Part shown: in pieces, positions 55,191-64,000 of the stretch
Position numbering within the stretch: the first letter of the stretch is position 1
Layout of the letters: each line of letters begins with the position of its first letter
DNA from: Pseudomonas rustica
GTDB taxonomy: Bacteria > Pseudomonadota > Gammaproteobacteria > Pseudomonadales > Pseudomonadaceae
DNA length: 64,000 bases
Direction: 5' to 3'
Assembly (NCBI RefSeq): GCF_018336155.1
Contig: NZ_JAGYHF010000005.1
Location: forward strand, 62,001 to 126,000
Notes under the pieces: model-generated
The model's input: only the letters and a program-made list of their open reading frames with translations
Database searches by the model: none
What the model was told of the DNA's origin: nothing
Translations under genes and position numbers: made by a program

Positions 55191-55207
55191 TGACCCGTTT
55201 TGGTGCA
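55191..55207. promoter_or_regulatory. Candidate NtrC enhancer site for glnA
   Basis: TGACCCGTTTTGGTGCA carries a perfect right half (TGGTGCA) of the NtrC site and a weaker left half. It lies ~105 nt upstream of the sigma-54 promoter, a normal enhancer distance. Confidence 0.4.
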
Positions 55208-55303
55208 GACAAAACCTTCTGCACATTAACTGGTTAAACCTTGAGCAATTTCCGCTATAATCCGCGCCCCCCTTTTTCGGCTGGCCGTTCGCGCGCTGTT
55301 TTC

Positions 55304-56758
55304 ATGAAACTAATCGTAAAAGTCTTCCCCGAGATCACCATCAAAAGCCGACCTGTCCGGACGAAATTCATCCGCCAGTTGGCCAAGAACATCCGCACCG
55401 TGCTCCGCGACCTGGACCCGGCCGTGGTGGTGAACGGTGTGTGGGACAATCTCGAGCTGGAAACCCGCATTACCGACGCCAAAGCCTTGAAAGAGATGGG
55501 TGAGCGCCTGACCTGCATGCCGGGCATCGCGCACTTTCTGCAGATCGACGAGTACCCGCTGGGCGACTTCGACGACATCACCGAGAAGTGCAAAGAGCAC
55601 TACGGCGATGCGCTGGCCGGGAAGATCTTTTCGGTGCGTTGCAAGCGTGCCGGCAAGCACGCGTTCAGCTCGATGGACGTGGAAAAATACGTCGGCAGCA
55701 AGCTGCGTCGCGAGTGCGGCGCTGCCGGGATTGACCTGAAATCGCCGGAAATCGAAGTCCGTATCGAAGTTCGCGACAAACGGTTGTTTGTGATTCACAG
55801 CCAGCACAACGGCATCGGCGGTTACCCGCTCGGCGCCCTTGAGCAGACGCTGGTATTGATGTCCGGCGGCTTTGACTCGACCGTTGCGGCCTACCAGATC
55901 ATTCGTCGCGGCCTGATGACCCACTTCTGTTTCTTCAATCTGGGCGGTCGCGCCCATGAATTGGGCGTTATGGAAGTCGCGCATTTCATCTGGAAGAAGT
56001 ACGGCAGCTCGCAACGCGTGCTATTTGTCAGTGTTCCGTTCGAAGAAGTTCTCGGCGAAATTCTCGGCAAAGTCGATAACAGTCATATGGGCGTCGTATT
56101 GAAGCGTATGATGTTGCGCGCGGCGTCCAACATCGCCGACCGCCTGCAGATCGAAGCGCTGGTCACCGGCGAAGCGATTTCCCAGGTGTCGAGCCAGACG
56201 TTGCCGAACCTGTCGGTGATCGACTGTGTGACCGACAAGCTTGTCCTGCGCCCGCTGATCGTGGCGCACAAGCAGGACATCATCGACACGGCCAATGAAA
56301 TCGGCACCGCCGATTTCGCCCGGCACATGCCGGAATACTGCGGGGTCATTTCGGTCAACCCGAAGACCGCCGCCAAACGCGGTCGCGTTGAGCACGAAGA
56401 GAAAGAATTCGACATGGCGGTGCTCGAGCGTGCGCTCGAAAACGCCAAACTGGTGCCGATCGATCGCGTGATCGACGAATTGGGCCAGGACGTACAGATT
56501 GAAGAAGTCAGCGAAGCACTGGCCGGCCAGATCGTGATCGACATCCGTCACCCGGATGCCGCCGAGGATGAGCCGCTGGAACTCGCTGGCGTAGAAGTAC
56601 AGACGATGCCGTTCTACGCAGTGAACGCTCGTTTCAAGGAGCTGGATCCGACTCGCCAGTACCTGCTGTATTGCGACAAAGGCGTGATGAGTCGCCTGCA
56701 TGCTCACCATTTGCTCAGTGAGGGGCATGCCAATGTGCGCGTTTATCGACCGAGCTAA
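55304..56758 (+). CDS. thiI: tRNA 4-thiouridine synthase ThiI
   Basis: 484 residues from [15 protein letters not shown]; a -10-like TATAAT lies at 55256-55261. THUMP domain in the first ~165 residues, PP-loop [12 protein letters not shown] that adenylates U8 in tRNA, and a C-terminal rhodanese domain with the sulfur-carrying Cys in [12 protein letters not shown]. Adds sulfur to tRNA U8 and, in many bacteria, to ThiS. Divergent from glnA. Confidence 0.96.
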   Translation: MKLIVKVFPEITIKSRPVRTKFIRQLAKNIRTVLRDLDPAVVVNGVWDNLELETRITDAKALKEMGERLTCMPGIAHFLQIDEYPLGDFDDITEKCKEHYGDALAGKIFSVRCKRAGKHAFSSMDVEKYVGSKLRRECGAAGIDLKSPEIEVRIEVRDKRLFVIHSQHNGIGGYPLGALEQTLVLMSGGFDSTVAAYQIIRRGLMTHFCFFNLGGRAHELGVMEVAHFIWKKYGSSQRVLFVSVPFEEVLGEILGKVDNSHMGVVLKRMMLRAASNIADRLQIEALVTGEAISQVSSQTLPNLSVIDCVTDKLVLRPLIVAHKQDIIDTANEIGTADFARHMPEYCGVISVNPKTAAKRGRVEHEEKEFDMAVLERALENAKLVPIDRVIDELGQDVQIEEVSEALAGQIVIDIRHPDAAEDEPLELAGVEVQTMPFYAVNARFKELDPTRQYLLYCDKGVMSRLHAHHLLSEGHANVRVYRPS

Positions 56759-56897
56759 GTGCCCGGGGCTGTTTGCCTGTGGCCTGCGTCACCGGCCCCC
56801 CGACACCGCCGTCAAGCTGTAACGGCCATGCCGGACACTACTGCTAATCGCTGCCAAGACTTGTCAGCAAACCGAATCCTCTGATCGAGATACACAA

Positions 56898-58718
56898 GTG
56901 ATCGAAAATCTACGTAACATCGCCATCATTGCCCACGTTGACCATGGTAAAACCACCCTGGTAGACAAACTCCTGCGTCAATCCGGCACTCTGGAGCGCA
57001 ACGAGCTCAACGACGAGCGCGTGATGGACTCCAACGACCAGGAAAAAGAGCGCGGTATTACCATTCTGGCGAAAAACACCGCCATCAACTGGAACGGCTA
57101 CCACATCAACATCGTGGACACCCCGGGCCACGCCGACTTCGGCGGCGAAGTTGAACGCGTAATGTCGATGGTTGACTCCGTTCTGCTGCTGGTTGACGCT
57201 CAAGACGGCCCTATGCCGCAAACCCGTTTCGTGACCAAGAAGGCTTTCGAAGCCGGCCTGCGTCCAATCGTGGTCATCAACAAGGTTGACCGTCCAGGCG
57301 CGCGTCCGGACTGGGTTCTGGATCAGATCTTCGACCTGTTCGACAACCTCGGTGCTTCCGAAGAACAACTGGACTTCCAGGTTGTTTACGCCTCGGCCCT
57401 GAACGGCATTGCCGGTCTGGATCACACCGACATGGCTGAAGACATGACCCCGCTGTACCAAGCGGTTGTCGATCACGTTCCGGCCCCTAAAGTCGACCGT
57501 GAAGGCGCGTTCCAGATGCAGATCTCCGCACTGGACTACAACAGCTTCCTGGGTGTTATCGGCGTTGGCCGTATCGCTCGTGGTCGCGTCAAGCCGAACA
57601 CCCCGGTTGTGGCTATCGGTGCCGACGGCAAGCGTCGCAACGGTCGTATCCTGAAGCTGATGGGTCACCACGGTCTGCACCGTATCGACGTTGAAGAAGC
57701 TGCAGCAGGCGACATCGTTTGCATCAGCGGTATGGAATCGCTGTTCATCTCCGACACCCTGTGCGACCCGCTGACTGTTGAGGCGATGAAGCCTCTGACC
57801 GTTGACGAGCCAACCGTTTCGATGACCTTCCAGGTAAACGACTCGCCATTCTGCGGTAAAGAAGGCAAGTTCGTGACCTCCCGTAACATCAAGGATCGTC
57901 TGGACAAAGAGCTGCTGTACAACGTTGCACTGCGCGTTGAAGAAGGCGACTCGGCTGACAAGTTCAAGGTTTCCGGCCGTGGTGAGCTGCACCTCTCGGT
58001 ACTGATCGAAACCATGCGTCGCGAAGGCTTCGAGCTGGCCCTGGGCCGTCCGGAAGTGATCATTCGTGAAGTGAACGGCGTTAAACAAGAACCGTTCGAA
58101 AACGTAACCATCGACATCCCTGAAGATTCGCAGGGCAAGGTCATGGAAGAGATGGGTCTGCGTAAAGGCGACCTGACCAACATGGTTCCGGATGGTAAGG
58201 GCCGTGTTCGTCTGGAATACAACATCCCTGCTCGCGGTCTGATCGGTTTCCGTAACCAGTTCCTGACCCTGACCAACGGTGCTGGCATCCTGACCTCGAT
58301 CTTCGATCGTTACGACACCGTCAAGTCGGGCCACATGTCCGGCCGTCAGAACGGCGTTCTGGTTTCGGTTGAAACCGGTAAGGCACTGACCTACTCGCTG
58401 GAAACCCTGCAGGCTCGTGGCAAGCTGTTCGTAGAACACGGTCAAGAGATCTACAACGGTCAAATCGTTGGTCAGAACAGCCGTGACAACGACCTGGGCG
58501 TTAACCCTACCAAGGGCAAGAAGCTCGACAACATGCGTGCTTCGGGTAAAGACGAAACCATCGCTCTGGTTCCACCAGTGAAGTTCACTCTGGAACAGGC
58601 TCTGGAATACATCCAGGAAGACGAGCTGTGCGAAGTTACTCCTAAGTCCATCCGTCTTCGCAAGAAGATCCTGGACGAAAGCGAGCGTACCCGCGCTGCC
58701 AAGAAAGCCAAGAACTGA
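56898..58718 (+). CDS. typA: Ribosome-associated GTPase TypA/BipA
   Basis: 606 residues, from a GTG. Translational GTPase: G1 [13 protein letters not shown]2 [11 protein letters not shown]3 [13 protein letters not shown]4 [11 protein letters not shown]. Then beta-barrel, EF-G-like and BipA C-terminal domains ([20 protein letters not shown]). Acts in ribosome assembly and stress or cold adaptation. Followed by the terminator at 58741-58775. Confidence 0.97.
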   Translation: MIENLRNIAIIAHVDHGKTTLVDKLLRQSGTLERNELNDERVMDSNDQEKERGITILAKNTAINWNGYHINIVDTPGHADFGGEVERVMSMVDSVLLLVDAQDGPMPQTRFVTKKAFEAGLRPIVVINKVDRPGARPDWVLDQIFDLFDNLGASEEQLDFQVVYASALNGIAGLDHTDMAEDMTPLYQAVVDHVPAPKVDREGAFQMQISALDYNSFLGVIGVGRIARGRVKPNTPVVAIGADGKRRNGRILKLMGHHGLHRIDVEEAAAGDIVCISGMESLFISDTLCDPLTVEAMKPLTVDEPTVSMTFQVNDSPFCGKEGKFVTSRNIKDRLDKELLYNVALRVEEGDSADKFKVSGRGELHLSVLIETMRREGFELALGRPEVIIREVNGVKQEPFENVTIDIPEDSQGKVMEEMGLRKGDLTNMVPDGKGRVRLEYNIPARGLIGFRNQFLTLTNGAGILTSIFDRYDTVKSGHMSGRQNGVLVSVETGKALTYSLETLQARGKLFVEHGQEIYNGQIVGQNSRDNDLGVNPTKGKKLDNMRASGKDETIALVPPVKFTLEQALEYIQEDELCEVTPKSIRLRKKILDESERTRAAKKAKN

Positions 58719-58740
58719 GTCATTAGTTCAGGCTGAATGA

Positions 58741-58775
58741 AAACGCCCCCGGTCGCGAGACCGGGGGCGTTTTTG
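58741..58775 (+). terminator. Rho-independent terminator after typA
   Basis: AAAACGCCCCCGGT pairs with ACCGGGGGCGTTTT around CGCGAG and ends in T-run. Confidence 0.92.
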
Positions 58776-58811
58776 TTTGTCCGGGATTTGTGTGGTGTTT
58801 TTGCTGGCCTC

Positions 58812-58904
58812 TTCGCGAGCAAGCCCGCTCCCACAGTGGATCTCTGGTGTACACAAAATGAGTGTTCACTGAAGATCTAGTGTGGGAGCGGGCTTGCTCG
58901 CGAA
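58812..58904. repeat. REP pair, family GTGGGAGCGGGCTTG
   Basis: Arms TTCGCGAGCAAGCCCGCTCC and reverse complement are perfect over 24 nt, ~45 nt apart. Same family as 5944-6033. Confidence 0.87.
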
Positions 58905-58938
58905 GGCGGCCGATAGCCGCCGAAAATCTCAGGTCAGA

Positions 58939-59376
58939 TCAGAACTTCTCGATCGCGCGGAAATTCTGCTCGCGCACCACTTCCTTCGGCTTGTACGCGC
59001 AATACCCCGGCCGTGGCCCGATCTTCGGGTGATTGCGGCAGGTATCCGGACGCTTGTCATAAATGGTGCACAGGCGGCTCTTACGATCCAGGTAGTAGCA
59101 ATCGTTGTTGCTCATGCGCTGCAGGGTGAAGATGCCGGACTTCTGATTGAAGCGTTCAACCAGGCCTTCCTTCTGTAAACGCTTGGCGATGTTCTTCGGC
59201 GGGTCACCGAGTTCGAACTCGTCGACCACACCGATGCGCACCAGATCCTTGATTTTCACCTCAACCGGCAGCGTGCAGCAGCTGGATATGCAAGAACCGC
59301 ACATCGGGGCTGAATATTTTGCCCACGTATCGAGACGATCGATCTCGGCGGCGGCAATCAGGTTGGGCTTCATCAT
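58939..59376 (-). CDS. YkgJ-type cysteine-cluster protein
   Basis: 145 residues. Cys clusters typical of YkgJ/UPF0153 proteins: MCGSCISSCCTLPVEV, then DCYYLDRKSRLCTIYDKRPD, TCRNHPKIGPRPGYC. The eight or so Cys likely bind an Fe-S cluster or zinc; the role is unknown. Two adjacent Met codons offer the start. Converges on typA, with a REP pair between. Confidence 0.85.
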   Translation of the reverse strand: MMKPNLIAAAEIDRLDTWAKYSAPMCGSCISSCCTLPVEVKIKDLVRIGVVDEFELGDPPKNIAKRLQKEGLVERFNQKSGIFTLQRMSNNDCYYLDRKSRLCTIYDKRPDTCRNHPKIGPRPGYCAYKPKEVVREQNFRAIEKF

Positions 59377-59635
59377 CGGGAGTTACCAGGCGTGTGTGCA
59401 TCAGGGCGCGCGATCATACCGGGACTGGTGGATTTTTGAACAACCTTTCGCCAGATTTTTTCTCGATGCAGGCACATTGCCGGACAATTCGGCACGGCCC
59501 CTGCATTCATTAGCCCAGCCGCCAGGGTTATGCCGGGCCATCTCACCGTCTCAGGAAATACTGCCGAACCAGAGCCCTCACCGTCGGTCAGACCGTCTAG
59601 GCTCAGACAATTCCCGCTCGCTCGAGGTCCCATTG

Positions 59636-62086
59636 ATGACTCAAGAACCACTAGTTCGCGAAGCAGAGGTGGCCGCATTCCGCGATGCCGTCCTGACCAA
59701 ACTCACCTACGCGGTGGGCAAAGACCCTGATCACGCCTTCGACCATGACTGGTTCGAAGCCATCGCTTTGGCTGCGCGCGATCACATGGTCGAGCACTGG
59801 ATGGATCACACCCGGCAGATCTACCGCAAAGGCCAGAAGCGGGTGTATTACCTCTCGCTGGAGTTCCTCATCGGCCGTTTGCTCTACGACAGCCTGAGCA
59901 ACCTTGGCCTGCTCGACGTCGCCCGTGAAGCGTTGACCGAACTCGGTGTCGATCTGGAACGCATTCGCTTGCTGGAGCCCGACGCGGCGCTCGGCAACGG
60001 CGGCCTCGGTCGTCTGGCAGCGTGCTTTATGGAAAGCATGTCGACCCTCGGCATCGCCGGCCACGGTTACGGCATTCGTTATGAACACGGTTTGTTCCGT
60101 CAGGCTATCGTCGATGGCTGGCAACAGGAGCAGACCGAACACTGGCTGGATTTCGGCAACCCGTGGGAGTTTGAGCGGCCAGAGGTCGTCTACTCCATCG
60201 GCTTCGGCGGTAGTGTCGAAACCGTCACCGACGCTTCCGGCAAATCCAAACAAGTCTGGTCGCCGGCAGAAACTGTCCGCGCGATCGCTTACGACACGCC
60301 GGTGGTCGGCTGGCGCGGGGCAAGCGTTAATACGCTGCGTCTGTGGCGTGCCCGCGCCATGGAAGATTTGCACCTGGAGCGCTTCAACGCCGGTGACCAC
60401 TTGGGCGCCGTCGCCGAGGTTGCCCGCGCCGAAAGTATCTCGCGCGTGCTCTACCCGGCAGACAGCACCGAAGCAGGGCAAGAGCTGCGCCTGCGTCAGG
60501 AATACTTCTTCGTCGCCGCCTCGTTGCAGGATCTGCTGCGTCGCCATCGCAACATGCACACCTCGGTGCTGACCCTGGGCGATCACGCGGCGATCCAGCT
60601 CAACGACACCCACCCTTCGATTGCCGTCGCCGAACTGATGCGACAACTGGTCGACGTCTACGACGTGGCGTGGGACGCGGCGTGGCAAGTGACGGTCGAT
60701 ACGCTGTCGTACACCAACCACACGTTGTTGCCGGAAGCGCTGGAAACCTGGCCGGTGGGCCTGATGGAACGCATGCTGCCACGGCACATGCAGATCATTT
60801 ACCTGATCAACGCCCAGCACATCGATTCGCTGCGGGCCAAAGGCATTCACGATTTCGACGTGCTCCGCGCCGTGTCGCTGATCGAAGAAGACAACGGTCG
60901 CCGCGTGCGCATGGGCAACCTCGCGTTCCTCGGTTCGCACAGCGTCAACGGTGTATCCGGATTGCACACGCAGCTGATGCGTAAAACCGTGTTCGCCGAA
61001 CTGCACAAGCTCTACCCGGAGCGGATCAACAACAAAACCAACGGCATTACTTTCCGTCGCTGGCTGTATCAGGCCAACTCGGAACTGACTTCGATGCTGG
61101 TCGACGCATTGGGCCCGGATCTGCTGGATAACGCGGAAGAGCGCTTGCTCGATCTTGAACCGTTCGCCGAGAAGCCTGCGTTCCGCAAAGCCTTCGCCGA
61201 ACAGCGCCTGCACAGCAAAAAAGCGCTGGCTTATCTGATTCATGAACGCTTGGGCATTGCCGTCAATCCGGCGGCGATGTTCGACGTGCAGGTCAAACGG
61301 ATCCACGAATACAAACGCCAGTTGCTCAACCTGCTGCACACCGTAGCGTTGTATCAGGCGATTCGCGCCGAGCCGGAAGTCGACTGGGTGCCACGGGTGA
61401 AAATCTTCGCCGGTAAAGCGGCGGCGAGTTATCACCAGGCCAAACTGATCATCAAACTGACCAACGACATTGCGCGGGTGGTGAATAACGATCCGACGGT
61501 GCGTGGCCTGCTGAAAGTGGTGTTCCTGCCCAACTACAACGTCAGTCTGGCGGAGAGCATTATTCCGGCGGCGGACTTGTCCGAGCAGATTTCCACTGCC
61601 GGTTTCGAGGCGTCGGGTACCAGCAACATGAAGTTCGGCCTCAACGGCGCGCTGACCATCGGCACGCTGGACGGCGCCAACGTGGAAATGTGCGAGCGCA
61701 TCGGGGCCGAGCACATGTTTATCTTTGGTCTCAGCGCGCAGCAGGTGGAAGCGCGTAAACAGAACCACGAGTTCAGCGCCTTGCCGGACATCGCCGCGTC
61801 GCATCGTCTGAACGATGTGCTGCAAGCGATCCGCAGTGGGGTGTTCTCGCCGGACGATACTTCGCGCTACACCGGGTTGATCGACTCGCTGGTGGATTAC
61901 GACCGCTTCCTGGTCTGCGCCGATTTCGACTCGTACTGGGAAGCGCAGAAACGCGTCGAAGCGCATTGGCACGACAGCAACAACTGGTGGCGCTCGGCGG
62001 TGCTCAACACGGCGCGGATGGGCTGGTTCTCGTCAGACCGGACGATTCGTGAGTACGCCACGGAGATCTGGAAAGCACTGGAGTAA
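59636..62086 (+). CDS. glgP: Glycogen/alpha-glucan phosphorylase
   Basis: 816 residues, the usual length, from MTQEPLVREAEVAAF; the open frame upstream to 59147 is antisense to the previous gene. Landmarks: VYYLSLEFLIGRLLYDSLSN, EPDAALGNGGLGRLAACFME, the PLP Lys in GTSNMKFGLNGALTIG, and KRIHEYKRQLLN. Releases glucose-1-phosphate from glucans. Lacks other glg genes next to it. Confidence 0.96.
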   Translation: MTQEPLVREAEVAAFRDAVLTKLTYAVGKDPDHAFDHDWFEAIALAARDHMVEHWMDHTRQIYRKGQKRVYYLSLEFLIGRLLYDSLSNLGLLDVAREALTELGVDLERIRLLEPDAALGNGGLGRLAACFMESMSTLGIAGHGYGIRYEHGLFRQAIVDGWQQEQTEHWLDFGNPWEFERPEVVYSIGFGGSVETVTDASGKSKQVWSPAETVRAIAYDTPVVGWRGASVNTLRLWRARAMEDLHLERFNAGDHLGAVAEVARAESISRVLYPADSTEAGQELRLRQEYFFVAASLQDLLRRHRNMHTSVLTLGDHAAIQLNDTHPSIAVAELMRQLVDVYDVAWDAAWQVTVDTLSYTNHTLLPEALETWPVGLMERMLPRHMQIIYLINAQHIDSLRAKGIHDFDVLRAVSLIEEDNGRRVRMGNLAFLGSHSVNGVSGLHTQLMRKTVFAELHKLYPERINNKTNGITFRRWLYQANSELTSMLVDALGPDLLDNAEERLLDLEPFAEKPAFRKAFAEQRLHSKKALAYLIHERLGIAVNPAAMFDVQVKRIHEYKRQLLNLLHTVALYQAIRAEPEVDWVPRVKIFAGKAAASYHQAKLIIKLTNDIARVVNNDPTVRGLLKVVFLPNYNVSLAESIIPAADLSEQISTAGFEASGTSNMKFGLNGALTIGTLDGANVEMCERIGAEHMFIFGLSAQQVEARKQNHEFSALPDIAASHRLNDVLQAIRSGVFSPDDTSRYTGLIDSLVDYDRFLVCADFDSYWEAQKRVEAHWHDSNNWWRSAVLNTARMGWFSSDRTIREYATEIWKALE

Positions 62087-62119
62087 CTTTGCGCTCGGCT
62101 CGATATAATCGCGCGCCAG

Positions 62120-62197
62120 AAAAGATCGCAGCCTGCGGCAGCTCCTACACAGGTGTTCGCATAACCCTGTAGGAGCTGCCGCAGGCTGCGATCTTTT
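62120..62197. repeat. REP pair, family TGTAGGAGCTGC
   Basis: Arms AAAAGATCGCAGCCTGCGGC(AGCTCCTACA) and exact reverse complement, 30 nt each, 18 nt apart; 33 nt after glgP. Same family as 53431-53500. Confidence 0.9.
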
Positions 62198-62253
62198 TGG
62201 GTCAGGCTGCGCTAATCTTCCCGGATTGGCCTTCGCGCTTAGGGATATCGACC

Positions 62254-64000
62254 ATGCAATGGATGTTCATGTTGATCGGGCTGGTGCTCGGCTGGCTGCT
62301 CGACGAGTCGTTCAGTGATGCGCTGTTGGGCGCGTTGCTGGGGCTGGTGATCGGGCAGACGCTGCGCATCGCGCGGCTTGGCTCGCAAGCGGCAGAGCAA
62401 CAGCAGCAACTTGAACAGGCGAAGGTCGCGTTGCAGGGCGTCGAGCAGCGGCTGTTTCTGCTGGAAGGCGCGCCGGTTCGTGCCGCACCATCACCGAGTG
62501 CAGCACCGGTTGCCGAGCTAGTCGCAGACCCCATCAAAACCGTCGAAGAAGCCCCAGCCCCTGAATTGGTCTGGGAGCTGCCACCCGAACTCGAACCGAT
62601 TTCCGCCGTCGCCAGCGAAACCAGCCAACCGCTGCCTGCCGATGTCTGGAATCTCGACGCCGTTACTCCCGAACCACAAAAACCCGCCGAACCCCGTGGC
62701 CCGAACCTCATCGAGCGCGGCATCAGTGCCGCGCGCAATTGGCTGTTCGGCGGCAACACCGTGCTGCGCGTCGGCGTGGTGTTGTTGTTTTTCGGTCTGG
62801 CGTTCCTGCTGCGTTACGCCACCGAAGGCATGGTCGTGCCGATCGAGTTGCGTTACGCCGGTGTCGCAGCCGCCGCGCTGGGCTTGCTCGCGCTGGGCTG
62901 GTGGCTACGCAATCGCAACAGTAATTACGCATTGATGCTGCAAGGCACCGGGATCGCGGTGTTGTACCTGACGGTATTTGCGGCGATGCGTCTGCATCCG
63001 CTGCTCGATCCTTCTGCCGCGCTGGGCTTGCTGGTCGCGGTCACGGTGTTCTCGGCGATTCTGGCGATCACCCAGGATGCGCTGGGCCTGGCTGCCGCAG
63101 CCGCGTTGGGCGGTTTCGCCGCGCCGATCCTGACCTCGACCGGCGCCGGTAACCACGTCGCGCTGTTCAGTTATTTCGCGTTGCTCAACGCCGGCATTCT
63201 CGCCATCGCCTGGTTCAAGGCCTGGCGCCTGCTCAACCTGATCGGCTTCGTCGGCACCTTCGGCATCGGTTTCGCCTGGGGCCTGCGTTCGTATGCGCCG
63301 GAGCTGTTGTGGAGCACCGAGCCGTTTCTGATTCTGTTCTTCCTGATGTACCTCGGCATCGGCCTGTTGTTTGCCCGACGCAAATTGCTCGACGTGCCCG
63401 ATGCCCCGGCGGACGGCGACCGTGATGCCTTGCTGCACTGGTCGGCGCGCAAGGGCGACTACGTCGACGGGACGATGCTGTTCGGCCCGCCGATCATTGG
63501 TTTCGGATTGCAGTTCGCGTTGGTGCAGCATCTGGAATTCGCCGCCGCGTTCAGCGCGCTGGCGCTCGGCATGATTTACATGGCGCTGGCCAAGGTGTTG
63601 ATGGGTGGCCGCGCGGCGTTGCTGGGCGAAACCTGTCTGGCGCTCGGGGTGATTTTCGCCAGTCTGGCGATTCCGCTGGGGCTGGATGCTCGCTGGACCT
63701 CGGCGGCGTGGGCCGTGGAGGGGGCGGGGATTTTCTGGCTCGGTCTGCGTCAGCATCGACCGTTTGCGCGGGCGTTCGCGTTGCTGCTGCAACTGGGCTC
63801 GGCGTTGGCGTTTCTCAGTCAGTTGCGGGTTGGCGAAAGCAGCCTGCTCGACGGTGCTCCGCTCGGCGCGTTGATGCTCGGCAGCGCTTTGCTGTTCAGC
63901 TTTTATCAACTGCGCAAGGCCTCGGCGGAGCAGACTTCGCCATGGGAGCGCCAAGGCCTGCCAGTGCTGGCCTGTCTGGGCCTGACCTTCCTCTACCTGC
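62254..64000 (+). CDS. DUF2339-domain membrane protein (partial, 3' end outside window)
   Basis: At least 582 residues visible, open to the window edge. One N-terminal helix, a coiled coil (EQQQQLEQAKVALQGVEQ) and a Pro/Ala-rich stretch precede a long chain of membrane helices beginning FGGNTVLRVGVVLLFFGLAF, characteristic of DUF2339. Function unknown; the family may act in cell-envelope processes. The start follows no strong ribosome-binding site, but MQWMFMLIGLVLGWLLD is the usual beginning. Confidence 0.85.
   Translation, partial: MQWMFMLIGLVLGWLLDESFSDALLGALLGLVIGQTLRIARLGSQAAEQQQQLEQAKVALQGVEQRLFLLEGAPVRAAPSPSAAPVAELVADPIKTVEEAPAPELVWELPPELEPISAVASETSQPLPADVWNLDAVTPEPQKPAEPRGPNLIERGISAARNWLFGGNTVLRVGVVLLFFGLAFLLRYATEGMVVPIELRYAGVAAAALGLLALGWWLRNRNSNYALMLQGTGIAVLYLTVFAAMRLHPLLDPSAALGLLVAVTVFSAILAITQDALGLAAAAALGGFAAPILTSTGAGNHVALFSYFALLNAGILAIAWFKAWRLLNLIGFVGTFGIGFAWGLRSYAPELLWSTEPFLILFFLMYLGIGLLFARRKLLDVPDAPADGDRDALLHWSARKGDYVDGTMLFGPPIIGFGLQFALVQHLEFAAAFSALALGMIYMALAKVLMGGRAALLGETCLALGVIFASLAIPLGLDARWTSAAWAVEGAGIFWLGLRQHRPFARAFALLLQLGSALAFLSQLRVGESSLLDGAPLGALMLGSALLFSFYQLRKASAEQTSPWERQGLPVLACLGLTFLYL

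Noticed and set aside
56910..58463. 517-residue ORF opposite typA
   Set aside because: Antisense shadow created by strong codon bias in typA; composition is not protein-like.

Overview
The window looks like chromosomal DNA from a fluorescent-group Pseudomonas. The evidence is high GC coding sequence, Pseudomonas-type REP palindromes in many intergenic gaps, and a gene order that broadly matches what I remember of the P. aeruginosa PAO1 region from rmlC/dctBD down to typA (recalled, not searched).

Layout. 1-2.9 kb, minus strand: a DctB/DctD-type two-component system and a lone rmlC. 3.0-8.3 kb, plus: a large three-domain kinase/M23-like/aminotransferase fusion, then aguB-aguA (agmatine to putrescine). 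8.4-13.3 kb: two small unknown genes, a TonB-dependent siderophore receptor, a likely short RNA or attenuator, and an OprD-family porin. 13.4-16.5 kb: an amino-acid 2-oxoglutarate dioxygenase, a GNAT acetyltransferase and the AzlC/AzlD exporter in a tightly overlapped operon, converging on a LysR regulator. 16.6-19.8 kb: a small accessory patch beside tRNA-Thr with a predicted nuclease-toxin domain, a Xre/RES toxin-antitoxin pair and gene remnants. 20.1-26.3 kb: a polar amino-acid ABC importer whose operon ends in a METTL25-like methyltransferase, and a GABA-type permease. 26.3-34.8 kb: tandem paralogs of unknown function, a hydrolase, a YhcG-type nuclease, a TauE/SafE transporter, tRNA-Phe, and asmA-mutY-yggX. 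35.3-41.1 kb: an OFA-family transporter, then hisB-hisH-(DUF2164)-hisA-hisF and a solute-binding protein. 41.3-49.3 kb: yibQ-ctpA-envC-gpmI on minus (envelope and division proteins with glycolysis), divergent from yibN-grxC-secB, then trmL and an unusual tandem hairpin array. 49.4-56.8 kb: ntrC-ntrB, two DUF4124 proteins, glnA with a sigma-54 promoter, and thiI. 56.9-64 kb: typA, a YkgJ-type cysteine-rich protein, glgP and the start of a DUF2339 membrane protein.

Taken together, most of the window is core genome for nitrogen control (NtrBC-GlnA), histidine synthesis, polyamine and amino-acid uptake, envelope maintenance and redox or protein folding. The regions most worth attention are the dioxygenase-GNAT-AzlCD operon, the three-domain fusion, the toxin patch at tRNA-Thr, the short promoter-terminator unit before the porin, and the 77-79 bp tandem double-hairpin array near 49 kb. 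All functional calls rest on reading motifs and gene order; no database search was run.
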